Virus record (IMG/VR): IMGVR_UViG_3300044470_000387
Location: 1 to 38,634 of that record
Reading direction: 5' to 3' (one strand)
Source of the DNA: a virus
DNA: 38,634 nt
The notes beneath the pieces are model-generated. The model was not told where the DNA came from. It searched no databases and saw only the letters and a list, made by a program, of their open reading frames with translations. Made by a program: the position numbers and the translations under genes. Below are positions 15,218 to 22,746 of the stretch, one piece after another. The first letter of the stretch is position 1. Each line of letters opens with the position of its first letter.

Positions 15218-15572
15218 TTTTATTAGAGGCTGCCTTACTGGGGCCGCTCTCATTAAAGGTTATCACCCAACCAGCGTCACAATTCTCATTACCATCAAAC
15301 CAATAGATTTCGTATTGGATTCCACCATTCAGCCGCTCGATTTTTAGCAGGTTTCGGATTTGCTTGCGCGAAGGAAGGGAAATTCCCATTGTGCTGTTAA
15401 TCGGGGAGCGTTCCCCGCCCGACCCTAAAGCACACACGTCGCTGGTCGGCATTCCATGTCGCAGTAATCGGATTTGATCGGCGCGGGAACAATGGTAGGT
15501 AATCCATGTATTACTGAATCCATTATCGATGCTACTGCGGTACGAGTTTATAGCGATGTAATTTTTTTTCAT
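15168..15572 (-). CDS. Unknown protein, first gene after tandem promoters
   Basis: A 134-residue protein with mixed composition (WITYHCSRADQIRLLRHGMP, then IKIERLNGG-like strands and YEIYWFDGNE) and a low-complexity Asn/Lys/Ser tail. No family is recognised. It is the first gene behind the two tandem promoters at 15589-15671, so it is likely an early or immune-phase gene. The last 50 bases overlap the next gene in a different frame. Confidence 0.5.
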   Translation of the reverse strand: MKKNYIAINSYRSSIDNGFSNTWITYHCSRADQIRLLRHGMPTSDVCALGSGGERSPINSTMGISLPSRKQIRNLLKIERLNGGIQYEIYWFDGNENCDAGWVITFNESGPSKAASNKNENKNHQHSAGSNCKN

Positions 15573-15588
15573 TTTTACTCACCGACTT

Positions 15589-15617
15589 TTACAACCTGGT
15601 TCCGGTTGATTTGTCAA
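15589..15617 (-). promoter_or_regulatory. Promoter P2 (TTGACA-17-TTGTAA)
   Basis: On the minus strand TTGACA (15617-15612) is 17 bases from TTGTAA (15594-15589), placing a start about ten bases before the ATG at 15572. The spacer contains AACCGGAACCAGGTT, whose AACC/GGTT ends are inverted. It is the better-spaced of two tandem promoters in the 15573-15699 gap. Confidence 0.6.
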
Positions 15618-15641
15618 AAGATTGATTTCTTTCGATGATTT

Positions 15642-15671
15642 AATTTACCACGCAATGCGTGGTTTGGTCAA
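15642..15671 (-). promoter_or_regulatory. Promoter P1 with a perfect operator palindrome in its spacer
   Basis: TTGACC (15671-15666) and TAAATT (15647-15642) are 18 bases apart on the minus strand. The spacer and first -10 base are ACCACGCAATGCGTGGT (15647-15663), a perfect 8-1-8 palindrome and so a likely repressor site. It lies upstream of P2 and downstream of the methyltransferase-like gene. Confidence 0.6.
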
Positions 15672-15699
15672 GTTTTTTCTGATTTTTTTGAAGTTATTT

Positions 15700-16470
15700 T
15701 TAGGCTGGAAAATCGCCATTTTTCAGGGTTTTTACCGGTTGGTGATCGCACGGGGTTGACTTATGGGCTGCTTTGATTTCCGGGGCGGGTGTTTGGATGG
15801 TCTTTTGGGCCGCGGATTTTGCGTTTAAACGGCTTATGGGGCGTCGGGGTGGTTTTGCGCCGGCCGGCACGTTTTTTGGAAAATCACCCGTGTTCGCCCC
15901 TGGAGCGCGTGGGAGCGCGGTTAATCGCACGCCGATGTAACGCGCATTGCCACCGGAATTAAGGGCTTCGAGGGACCGGGTGATGGTGAATTTCTTCAGG
16001 GCGGCGGCCAAAACGTGTTCCGTGATGATGCCGGCTAAGGCCGCGTGGAGGCCGATGGGGATTTTAAATGTGATGCCGAGCGCTGCAAGGGCTTCGCTTT
16101 GCTGGTTGCGAAACATGGTATTGCCGATGGTCAAAAAAACGAGGCAGCTCTGTTCGCGGCGCAGGACTTCAAACCAGTGGCGCCAGGGCGAGCCGTAGGC
16201 GTCGAGATCAATCACGTCGTGCTGCCAGATTTGATTTTGCAGGTAACGGAGCGAATCTAATTTGAGCCGGTTGGGTTTGGCCTTCACGTCGAGGGCCAGA
16301 TATTCGCCGACGTTGAATTCGCGGCGGAGTTGTGTCCAGATGGCTTCGGTTTCGCCGGAAAAACAATCGCAAACGGACAGGGATTTCGCGCGCGGGAAGT
16401 CGCGGAGCATGGTGCGGCGGAGTTCAAGCTTGGCTCGGAGATTGTGGTTGTCAGTCTTGGTCTCCTTCAT
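15700..16470 (-). CDS. Class I methyltransferase-fold protein (Trm1-like DxDxYGSPW)
   Basis: The first 180 residues of this 256-residue protein look like a class I SAM-binding fold. The first strand and glycine loop are SVCDCFSGE (residues 32-40). The acidic end of strand 2 is YLALDVKAK. A catalytic-strand-like DLDAYGSPW (88-96) resembles DxDPYGSP of Trm1-type tRNA guanine methyltransferases, followed by CLVFLTIG. The C-terminal 75 residues are Pro/Ala/Lys-rich and probably disordered. Its ATG lies 20 bases inside the ParB-like gene, so the two are coupled. DNA modification is as likely as RNA modification here. The motif I glycines are weak, so activity is not certain. Confidence 0.6.
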   Translation of the reverse strand: MKETKTDNHNLRAKLELRRTMLRDFPRAKSLSVCDCFSGETEAIWTQLRREFNVGEYLALDVKAKPNRLKLDSLRYLQNQIWQHDVIDLDAYGSPWRHWFEVLRREQSCLVFLTIGNTMFRNQQSEALAALGITFKIPIGLHAALAGIITEHVLAAALKKFTITRSLEALNSGGNARYIGVRLTALPRAPGANTGDFPKNVPAGAKPPRRPISRLNAKSAAQKTIQTPAPEIKAAHKSTPCDHQPVKTLKNGDFPA

Positions 16471-17062
16471 TGTCGTTTGCTGTGGTGTGGACCTGGGCGG
16501 CCTCCGGGAGTTGATCGATCAATGCCTGGACGGCGGCGAAGTGTTGAATGGGAATGCCGATTAAAGTCCAGGCCATCTTCGGCGGCGGCTGGATGGCAAG
16601 GGGTTGCAGGATCGGCGCGGTCAAGTCTATTTGCGGGAACGGCAGGCCGGCGGTTTCGTTTTTGAGTTGGGCCGCTTCGATCAGGTTGATGGTGAGAAAT
16701 TCGCCGAGGCTGGATACGGTCATCTGGCCGTATTGGGAATTGCAGAGCAGGATTTTTTCCCGCGCCTCGCGTTCGTCGCGCGCTTCAATCCAAGCCACGG
16801 GCACGGGCGGTATGGTCCAGCCTTCGGCGCCCAACCGTTGCAGAACTTTGTCGCGCTGATGGGCATCTATGATGAAATATTTGCCGCGTTTTCGCCACAC
16901 GAAGAATGGGAAGGTGATGCCGTGCTTGAGTATGCTGGTGCGCAGTCGTGCGTGGTTTTCCTCGGGCAAGGCTTTGAGGGTGCCTTGCAACGGCAGGAGC
17001 CTATCGAGCGTCACTGTGGCCGCGGCCTGGCAGGTGATGCGGATGGTTTTGGACATTTTCAT
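16451..17062 (-). CDS. ParB/sulfiredoxin-fold protein
   Basis: This 203-residue protein has a ParB N-terminal-type fold: LLPLQGTLKALPEENHARLR, ILKHGITFPFFVW, then YFIIDAHQRDKVLQRLG, where DAHQR (66-70) takes the place of the usual GHQR/GNRR motif. In phages such domains often accompany DNA methyltransferases and act as nuclease, NTPase or DNA-recognition partners. The overlap with the methyltransferase-like gene supports a shared job. It follows the large terminase by 3 bases. The C-terminal half (PILQPLAIQPPPKMAW, then helical) is not recognised. Confidence 0.7.
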   Translation of the reverse strand: MKMSKTIRITCQAAATVTLDRLLPLQGTLKALPEENHARLRTSILKHGITFPFFVWRKRGKYFIIDAHQRDKVLQRLGAEGWTIPPVPVAWIEARDEREAREKILLCNSQYGQMTVSSLGEFLTINLIEAAQLKNETAGLPFPQIDLTAPILQPLAIQPPPKMAWTLIGIPIQHFAAVQALIDQLPEAAQVHTTANDNEGDQD

Positions 17063-17065
17063 TGT

Positions 17066-19537
17066 TTACAAGGTTTTTTCACTGTTTTTTGCGTCTTTTT
17101 CGTACCTGAAAACACCCTTCCAAACCGCCAGCGCAATCATGTTTTTTATGCAGTCGTACAGGTGGTTGGGGTGCAGTCGGCTTTGTGACCCGCCATGCTT
17201 GGCCGGGCTGTCCCAGCAACTGTTCCGGTCGTCCCAAAAATAACCCTTCATGTGGTGGTCAAATTCCTTGCGGTCCACCGGCCGCATCTCGGCATTGAGA
17301 CCGAAAAACTTTACCTCGGGCGAGAGCCCAAAGGCATACCGCTTGCGCACCCGGGCCATTTCACTCAACGCCCATTGGGCGTCAAATTGAAAAACGTATT
17401 GGAAATATTGCCGCGCCTCCATCTTGCCGCTGAAGGGATCGTTTATCACCTGCCCGTAAGGCAGCCGGATTTTGTCCTTGCTCGGCCACGCCTTGTGTTC
17501 GGGAAACCCCATGCAGGGCGTCCAGCCGCCCAGGGCAAAAGGTTTCAGGCCCGGAATTGGCCCCTGCGAAAACTTGTTGCTCATGCCCAGCGGCGTCTGG
17601 ATGGGCGAATAATAAATGAACCCGGCCGGCGGACAGCGCCGGAAACATTCCGCGTAGACTTCCGCATTGTCCATGGACCCAAATCGCGCATCCACCATCA
17701 CGTCCGGGTTGGAGATATTGTGCCGCCGCTGCACTTCATCCAGTTCTTCCCATGAATCCGCCGAGCCGATCTCCAGCCCCTGGCTGTCGCCCTGTTTTCC
17801 CAGCGGCACATTCACCTCCGGCTGGCGGGCAATAAATTCGAGCAGGCGGATCAGGTCGGTCTGAAATTCCACCTGGAAGAATTCCACCAGTCGTTTCCCG
17901 GTAAGCCCGTTGGCAATAAGCCAGTCGGCCAGGCGAGGCCAGTGGTCCGTGCGCTGGATTTGTTCCAGAATCGAAAATGGCGAATAAAGTGTGGCCGGCG
18001 CTGGCGGCAGCAGTGAGCCGCAGATTTTTTCAACCAGTTCTTTTTCTTCCGCGGGTAATTCCTTGAGAAAGGCAATTTGTTGTTCGGCGGTGCGCGCCGG
18101 GCGCAGGATGGAAAAGACAAATTCCCAAACCACGTACCAGAAGCCGGGATATTTTTCCTGCCGATCGCCGGACAACATTTTCAGGCGCAAGACGGAATCG
18201 GCGCGCGGTTGTTGGTTCAAAATCTCCACCTCGGCGCTCGCCGCGTGTTCCTGCCCCATCTCCGGCAGGCCGAGAATGGAGTTGATGAAGTTGCGGATGG
18301 CTTCGCCACCCTCTTCCACCGCGTTCAGAAATGCCACCGCCCGGCCGCCCCAGGTGCTTTCCTCATTTATCACCGGCGCGTAAAGCGAGCTGATCAGATA
18401 ACCCACATGGCCGGGCTCGCTGGGCTTGACGCAGATCCAACAGCCATTGGTGTCCATCCAGAGCTTGAGGGTGGCCAGCATCCGACCGGCGGCCATATTA
18501 TCGGCGGCCACGTCGCGGATGGCCTTGCGGCAGTGTGGGCAGATGAAATGCGCGTTTTGTTTGGCGCGCTGCACGTTCCAGGCGCCATCGCGGCCCTTGG
18601 CGTCGTTTACCGGGTTTTCTTTGGTGCTGTTCTCCGCAAACCGGAACTGCAAAAATGCGGTGGGGATTTCCCGCCCGTTTAAAGCGGTGTCCGCGCCAAT
18701 GAATTTGCGCGGCAGTCCGGCGGCAAATTGTTCGCTCCAGGCTAGTATCAGCCAGCCGGCAAAATTCTTTGACTTGGCCTCAATTACGCGTTCTTCCTCA
18801 GTCTTGCCGTGCAATCCACCGTTGCAATGCGGGCAGGGCATGAAGCGCAGATGCAGGTTGCTGCGCATCACGTCCTGCCAGATAAGCCCGTTCTCGATGC
18901 TCGGGGTGCTGGTGTTGAATATCTGGTATTCCGCCACGCCTTCGGTGCTGCCTTTGATGAGATTGGCCGTGCCCGCCTCGTTTCCGAGCCGCATTCTGAA
19001 TTTTTCTTTTTCATCCATGCGGATGTCACCCAGCCGGTTGCCCACCACTTGCCCGGCTGAATTGCTGCCCACAAAACCAAAGTGCGCCCCGCCAATGCGC
19101 GCGTGCTGGTTGTTGATCGCAAACCGGATCTGACCGCGGGGCAGCAAGGTGACTACTGGCGCCGTTGCTTCCAGGTCTGGAATCAGCCGCGTAGAGACAA
19201 AATTGCGCGAGCCGCCTTCGCCGTTCGTTGATGGAAACACCATGAGCCCGCGCACCGGCGCAAATACGATTTTGAACAGGATGCCGATTATTTGGGAGAT
19301 GGTTTTGCCGCAGCCGCGCCCGAAAACCAGCGTCTGCTCGCGCACTTTGGGGTTATTGTTGTCGCGGATGGGACGGCGCAGATAATTGCGCCCGGTAAAA
19401 TCACACCGGCCTTTTATTTGTTCTTCGTTGAAGTTTACGACGCGCTCGGCCCACTCATCTGGTTCTTCCGATGGCGGCGGAGCAAAAAACCTCCTCAATT
19501 GCACCAGGCAATGATTGAAATCGTGCGTGGAAATCAT
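17066..19537 (-). CDS. Terminase large subunit (GpA family)
   Basis: The packaging motor and nuclease, 823 residues, longer than lambda gpA (641). The Walker A motif is VFGRGCGKT (71-79) and a Walker-B-like IRMDE sits at 172-176. Two CPHC zinc-knuckle-like pairs (Cys235/238 and Cys333/336) occur where GpA-type enzymes carry cysteines. The nuclease half includes DVMVDARFGSMD, which gives the first acidic metal ligand, and the C-terminus HPNHLYDCIKNM. A stretch at about residues 470-590 (WEFVFSILRPARTAEQQIAF, then a helical part) is the likely source of the extra length. Its start overlaps the putative small terminase stop (ATGA). Confidence 0.9.
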   Translation of the reverse strand: MISTHDFNHCLVQLRRFFAPPPSEEPDEWAERVVNFNEEQIKGRCDFTGRNYLRRPIRDNNNPKVREQTLVFGRGCGKTISQIIGILFKIVFAPVRGLMVFPSTNGEGGSRNFVSTRLIPDLEATAPVVTLLPRGQIRFAINNQHARIGGAHFGFVGSNSAGQVVGNRLGDIRMDEKEKFRMRLGNEAGTANLIKGSTEGVAEYQIFNTSTPSIENGLIWQDVMRSNLHLRFMPCPHCNGGLHGKTEEERVIEAKSKNFAGWLILAWSEQFAAGLPRKFIGADTALNGREIPTAFLQFRFAENSTKENPVNDAKGRDGAWNVQRAKQNAHFICPHCRKAIRDVAADNMAAGRMLATLKLWMDTNGCWICVKPSEPGHVGYLISSLYAPVINEESTWGGRAVAFLNAVEEGGEAIRNFINSILGLPEMGQEHAASAEVEILNQQPRADSVLRLKMLSGDRQEKYPGFWYVVWEFVFSILRPARTAEQQIAFLKELPAEEKELVEKICGSLLPPAPATLYSPFSILEQIQRTDHWPRLADWLIANGLTGKRLVEFFQVEFQTDLIRLLEFIARQPEVNVPLGKQGDSQGLEIGSADSWEELDEVQRRHNISNPDVMVDARFGSMDNAEVYAECFRRCPPAGFIYYSPIQTPLGMSNKFSQGPIPGLKPFALGGWTPCMGFPEHKAWPSKDKIRLPYGQVINDPFSGKMEARQYFQYVFQFDAQWALSEMARVRKRYAFGLSPEVKFFGLNAEMRPVDRKEFDHHMKGYFWDDRNSCWDSPAKHGGSQSRLHPNHLYDCIKNMIALAVWKGVFRYEKDAKNSEKTL

Positions 19538-20298
19538 GCGTTCACCAGTTCCTTTTCCTTGGCCGCAGATTTTTTTCTATCAAGCGGCAAGTGTTTCAAA
19601 TGGTCGGAAAAAAGTTTTAGCAGTTCGCTCTTCCAGCCATGTTTTTTGGCCATAGCAAACAAGTCTTTTTTGAATCCAGATAGCAGGCCGCCAATCGTCT
19701 CGTCAATCTCCATGCGCCGTTGGGACTTCAATTTCTCGTCCAGATCGGCGTTTAACCGTTCCTGTTCCTCGGCCCGGGCGCGCTTCAACCGTTTATCTTC
19801 GTAGTCACCATCGATGAAATCAATTTTTTCCATTCCCTGCGCCGCAATGCCTTCGAGGAAACGCCGAAAATTCACACGGCTGCCGGGCTCGATGCAGGCA
19901 AATCCTTTTTTACGAATGAAATCCAGCATTTCGGTTGTGAAAGGCGTCTGCGCCGCGAAATCCGACTTGGATGCGAATATTTCTGGAAACCCATTTGGAT
20001 GTTCCATCTTCTGCCTCATCCACGCTCCCCAGCCTACCAAGGTCTCCACGATAGGCCATTGCCCGCGCACCGGCTTGGGGATCCATGCCTGTCCGGTGGC
20101 CGGGTTGGGGTTATTTTCGTTGTTGAGACGTCGCAGCGCGGCATCATCCAGCCCCGTAATGGGTTTAAGCTGCAATGCCGTCGCCCAGCCTTCGCTCATA
20201 GGCTTGGTCCCCGCCGGCGGCGCAATCAAGTCCGGTTGCGCCGCTGTAGGCGCCGAGGTAACGAGGCGGGATCTGGGTTTTTTAGCGGTTTTGGCCAT
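19534..20298 (-). CDS. Putative terminase small subunit
   Basis: This 254-residue protein immediately precedes and overlaps the large terminase, the usual place of the small subunit. After a basic N-terminus, a PVRGQWPIVETLVGWGAWMR helix pair may be DNA-binding. A long charged helix (RLKRARAEEQERLNADLDEK) could form a coiled-coil oligomerisation region, followed by KKHGWKSELLKLFSDHLKHL. There is no diagnostic Nu1 motif, so the call rests on context, size and architecture. Confidence 0.6.
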   Translation of the reverse strand: MAKTAKKPRSRLVTSAPTAAQPDLIAPPAGTKPMSEGWATALQLKPITGLDDAALRRLNNENNPNPATGQAWIPKPVRGQWPIVETLVGWGAWMRQKMEHPNGFPEIFASKSDFAAQTPFTTEMLDFIRKKGFACIEPGSRVNFRRFLEGIAAQGMEKIDFIDGDYEDKRLKRARAEEQERLNADLDEKLKSQRRMEIDETIGGLLSGFKKDLFAMAKKHGWKSELLKLFSDHLKHLPLDRKKSAAKEKELVNA

Positions 20299-20300
20299 GA

Positions 20301-20960
20301 TTAACGGAATTCCTTCCAGATTTGTTCGGCATAACGGGCCGGGGTGGTTTTGATGCGGTGTTCCTTAACCGCGTTTTGGACTTCCTCAAATACCCGGCGC
20401 ACCCGGCCGGGATGAGCAATGACCTGGCGCTCAGGGCAACCAGTAATGCGATTGAGCCATTTGCGCGAGTCGTTGGACCATTCACCCTTCATGGTGGATT
20501 CAGCCAGGCCGGCTATCTCCAGTTCTGCCGGCGTCATTTGCCGGCAGGCGCCGGAAGCGCGGCGCGGTGGCGGTTCCCCCTTGACAATCCCCCTTTTAAG
20601 TTTCAAGGGAATATCTTCAAGACTTGAAGCTAAGTCTTTCTTAAGACTTAAGGGGCCGGCCCGGGATGATTCGCGCTTCATGCGCCGGTTGATCAGGGTA
20701 ATAATGCCATTTCGCTCAGAAATGTTGCAAACCCGGTGGCGGGCGAGAGATTTCAAGGTAACGTCCATCTGAACGGCAGAGCAACGACCGGCCCGGGCGA
20801 GTTCTTCGCGCGTTCCAGTGATAACGCCACTGCGATTATGCAGTCGGAGATAACCAAGTATGTCCCGGTAAATGCCACGTTCCTCGGGGGTCAACATTTC
20901 CGTGTCGAGCCGAAAGGCAGCTTCGTCCCAGTTCCAGTTATTGTGCGGGTTCGGTATCAA
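20301..20960 (-). CDS. Phage replication or DNA-binding protein with winged-helix N-terminus
   Basis: This 219-residue protein opens with a TTG at 20960 (no ATG fits). The N-terminal NWNWDEAAFRLDTEMLTPEE with RGIYRDILGYLRLHNRSGVI, then REELARAGRCSAVQMDVTLK, resembles the winged-helix part of phage replication initiators (DUF1376-like). The remainder is basic and Arg-rich, ending in RYAEQIWKEFR. It lies 30 bases from the truncated attC end at 20990-20996, so the cassette array may have replaced its original upstream region and start codon. Confidence 0.55.
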   Translation of the reverse strand: MIPNPHNNWNWDEAAFRLDTEMLTPEERGIYRDILGYLRLHNRSGVITGTREELARAGRCSAVQMDVTLKSLARHRVCNISERNGIITLINRRMKRESSRAGPLSLKKDLASSLEDIPLKLKRGIVKGEPPPRRASGACRQMTPAELEIAGLAESTMKGEWSNDSRKWLNRITGCPERQVIAHPGRVRRVFEEVQNAVKEHRIKTTPARYAEQIWKEFR

Positions 20961-20989
20961 TTGGGTTTGGTCATGGTTGGATAATCATT

Positions 20990-20996
20990 GTTAGCC
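20990..20996 (-). other. attC half site at array end (GGCTAAC)
   Basis: GGCTAAC follows the last cassette ORF directly, exactly as the R" box does in the other units, and ACGGCTAAC matches the R' end of the site at 21224. I found no complementary arm within the following 110 bases, so the array looks truncated here at the junction with the replication gene. Confidence 0.5.
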
Positions 20997-21296
20997 GTGT
21001 AATTCATAAGCGGTGATTTTTGTTTTTAAGCTGCCCGGCACGGCGCACTCGAAGTATTTTTCGTCATAGCATGATGCCTCGAATGTGGGGATATATTTTT
21101 CTGCTTTTTTGCGGCTTCTAAAGGTGTGGCGACTTTGCATTGAGAATTTCCACCCATTTTGACTATCGCCTTCCGTTGAGAGGCCGTAGATTATCCGGTC
21201 GCCACAGAGCCAGCGGACGACACGGCTAACAAGCGCATGAAGACCGATGCGGGGTGTTCCCGTAGGCGAACGCTGGTTGGTCAAATCGTTGCTCAT
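20991..21296 (-). CDS. Cassette ORF of unknown function
   Basis: This 101-residue frame begins (MSNDLTNQRSPTGTPRIGLH) inside the loop and 3' arm of the attC at 21224-21333. The part encoded outside the site starts near VVRWLCGDR and reads like a small folded domain (IIYGLSTEGDSQNGWKFSMQ, KKAEKYIPTFEASCYDEKYF). I do not recognise it. It is the last cassette of the array, and its stop overlaps the half site. Confidence 0.55.
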   Translation of the reverse strand: MSNDLTNQRSPTGTPRIGLHALVSRVVRWLCGDRIIYGLSTEGDSQNGWKFSMQSRHTFRSRKKAEKYIPTFEASCYDEKYFECAVPGSLKTKITAYELHG

Positions 21297-21333
21297 ACTT
21301 CAATCGCCGCACGGCTTATGCGCGGCGTTCGCT
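21224..21333 (-). other. attC site (110 bp)
   Basis: On the plus strand the ends are GGCTAAC and GTTCGCT. The arms GCGCAT[G]AAGACCG[A]TG and the complement of GCGCATAAGCCGTGCGG pair with G and A bulged, plus one further bulge. The upstream ORF ends inside the 5' arm (AANAAHKPCGD) and the downstream ORF starts inside the loop. Confidence 0.75.
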
Positions 21334-21725
21334 GCTATGACCGTGAGGGCGATTTTCACCCAGTCCGTGAGGTATCTTTCTGCGGCTGACTTCGCGTTTT
21401 CGATGGCCCACTTTTCTCCCCTCTCCTCATCGTCTGGCACGAACGCGCCATGAAGGAACACTTCGCCCTGTGGGTTGGCTGGCGTGATTAAAAATAGGTT
21501 GGCTGGCGTGATTAAAAATAGCGTCGTTTCGGGATGGCCGATAAGATGGGCGCTCTGGTATTCACCATCTTGCTTCCACACAAGCAGCGAACCAGGCGCT
21601 GCTGCCAATGTGGCTACGCCCTCCGCCAGCACGGCAGCGGTTTGGAGTTCCTGATGTGCTTTTGTTGAGTCGCCCGATTTTAATGCGGCGTTGAATCCGT
21701 CCAGTTGATGTCCTCGTAATCTCAT
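21300..21725 (-). CDS. Cassette ORF of unknown function with internal 8-residue duplication
   Basis: A 141-residue, mostly helical protein (FNAALKSGDSTKAHQELQTA at the start; WAIENAKSAAERYLTDWVKI near the end). LFLITPAN occurs twice in a row because of the exact 24-base tandem repeat at 21473-21520. It overlaps the upstream cassette ORF (ATGA at 21725-21722), so the two share one cassette and are coupled. No family is recognised. Confidence 0.6.
   Translation of the reverse strand: MRLRGHQLDGFNAALKSGDSTKAHQELQTAAVLAEGVATLAAAPGSLLVWKQDGEYQSAHLIGHPETTLFLITPANLFLITPANPQGEVFLHGAFVPDDEERGEKWAIENAKSAAERYLTDWVKIALTVIAANAAHKPCGD
21473..21520. repeat. 24-bp perfect tandem duplication within a cassette ORF
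   Basis: Two identical 24-base units, GGTTGGCTGGCGTG then ATTAAAAATA, keep the reading frame and duplicate LFLITPAN. Their identity suggests recent slippage. Confidence 0.9.
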
Positions 21726-22042
21726 AGGTTTTTCGCTTCGGTTGTTGGTTGGTTTTTCTCCGCCACATAGCAGAGCTTGGTGTTCTGTTTCACTACACCC
21801 ACGAAAACTCTACCGTTGCAATCGGCATCCACAGTATAGGCTATGAAGCACGGCCTCCCGTCCTCGTATGTCAGGGGGCATTCGTTCGTGAATGGGCGCA
21901 GGAAGTCGCGCAGTTCTTGGATGGTGGTTACAGTTCGACGCGATACAGAACAAGCCGGTGCAGCCAATGGAGGCTGCGTTATCGGTTTGCCATCGGTTCC
22001 AGTAATCGTTTCTTCCTCTTTCCAGCCATTACTTGGTTTCAT
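21722..22042 (-). CDS. Cassette ORF of unknown function
   Basis: A 106-residue frame whose first about 32 residues (MKPSNGWKEEETITGTDGKP...) are encoded by the attC at 21945-22075. The conserved-looking part is TIQELRDFLRPFTNECPLTY, then EDGRPCFIAYTVDADCNGRV, resembling small proteins that start with a helix, a loop and a Gly-rich strand. No ATG follows the site, so translation starts in the attC loop or at a non-ATG codon. It is coupled to the next ORF by an ATGA overlap. Confidence 0.55.
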   Translation of the reverse strand: MKPSNGWKEEETITGTDGKPITQPPLAAPACSVSRRTVTTIQELRDFLRPFTNECPLTYEDGRPCFIAYTVDADCNGRVFVGVVKQNTKLCYVAEKNQPTTEAKNL

Positions 22043-22075
22043 TTGACGCCTCCATTGCCGACCTTGATGTTAGGA
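21945..22075 (-). other. attC site (131 bp)
   Basis: Plus-strand ends are ACAGAAC and GTTAGGA. The arm GGT[G]CAGC[C]AATGGAGGC pairs with the complement of GGTCGGCAATGGAGGC, with two extrahelical bases. The long GGAGGC/GCCTCC ends make a stable stem. The upstream ORF stop (22072-22070) is in the R" box. Confidence 0.8.
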
Positions 22076-22282
22076 GGCATCGGCTTCCTTGCGGAGTTCT
22101 TTGATTGCCTCGGTTATCGGTTTCTTTGGACCAAATCCTGCCAGCGATATTTCGCGGCGGATGTCGTCCAGTTCTTTTTGGAGCTTCTGTTTTTCGAGAG
22201 CCAAGCAAATCGGACATGCCCTTAGTCCGCCAGATGCCAAAGCCGCTGACATACTGTGCCGATGGTTGATTGCTTCAGGCAT
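22070..22282 (-). CDS. Cassette ORF, small protein with CPIC motif
   Basis: A 70-residue protein. The ATG at 22282 lies ten bases after the R' end of the attC at 22292. ACPICLALEKQKLQKEL holds a CxxC pair followed by a long charged helix (DIRREISLAG, ITEAIKELRKEADAS). It could be a half zinc-binding or redox motif. No family is recognised. The cassette contains this single gene. Confidence 0.6.
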   Translation of the reverse strand: MPEAINHRHSMSAALASGGLRACPICLALEKQKLQKELDDIRREISLAGFGPKKPITEAIKELRKEADAS

Positions 22283-22291
22283 AACGAAGCC

Positions 22292-22396
22292 TCCTAACCA
22301 CTCCGTGCGGGCGATGGCGAGTGTTCCCGCCAGCCGACCGCTCACTAATTTTTTGAGTCCTCATAAATTTAGCCACGCCTGATGTCGGTGTTCGGC
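22292..22396 (-). other. attC site (105 bp)
   Basis: Plus-strand ends are TCCTAAC and GTTCGGC. The arm CGT[G]CGGGCG[A]TGGC pairs with the complement of CATCAGGCGTGGC, with two mismatches and the same two bulges as its relatives. A GGCG/CGCC mini-stem lies in the loop. Confidence 0.7.
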
Positions 22397-22398
22397 CA

Positions 22399-22596
22399 CT
22401 AAGACCACACACCATCTGGATGCTCTTTTTTTAGAGCATTCAGGTTTCGGCGGATGTAGTCAGCAACCGGACATTGGCTGTCGTCTTTCTTGCCATTCGA
22501 CCATAGCCAGTGCAGGTAACTTGCTGGCACGTCTTGCATCGGCTCTCCCTTATATCTTCCGAAGGGAATCGGGTCAGTGTCTGTCAGAGTTTTCAT
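22399..22596 (-). CDS. DUF3820-like small protein
   Basis: A 65-residue protein, MKTLTDTDPIPFGRYKGEPM followed by QDVPASYLHWLWS. It matches the DUF3820 pattern (TDxxxMPFGKYKGxxLxDVPxxYLxWL), a family seen in phages and once labelled a quorum-sensing-regulated virulence factor; the biochemical role is unknown. The ATG at 22596 lies 23 bases after the attC at 22619. A longer frame to 22788 reads back through that attC and is probably not the native start. It ends in HPDGVWS just before the next R" box. Confidence 0.8.
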   Translation of the reverse strand: MKTLTDTDPIPFGRYKGEPMQDVPASYLHWLWSNGKKDDSQCPVADYIRRNLNALKKEHPDGVWS

Positions 22597-22618
22597 ATCG
22601 TTGTTTTGCCGTCGAGTG

Positions 22619-22746
22619 GCCGAACAAGGCGTTGCAGATAATTCGCTTTGTCCCTCTCGTCCGGCTGTCTCTTGTTCTTTCATGGCCTCTTGTTCCCACC
22701 ACGCCTCTGTACTGTCATCGCTCATACCTGAACTTTCTCGTTGGGC
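22619..22746 (-). other. attC site (128 bp)
   Basis: Plus-strand ends are GCCGAAC and GTTGGGC. GTT[G]CAGATA pairs with the complement of GTTCAGGTA, with G bulged as in its relatives; the outer arm pairs less well. The upstream ORF ends RRPNEKVQV within the 5' arm. Confidence 0.7.
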
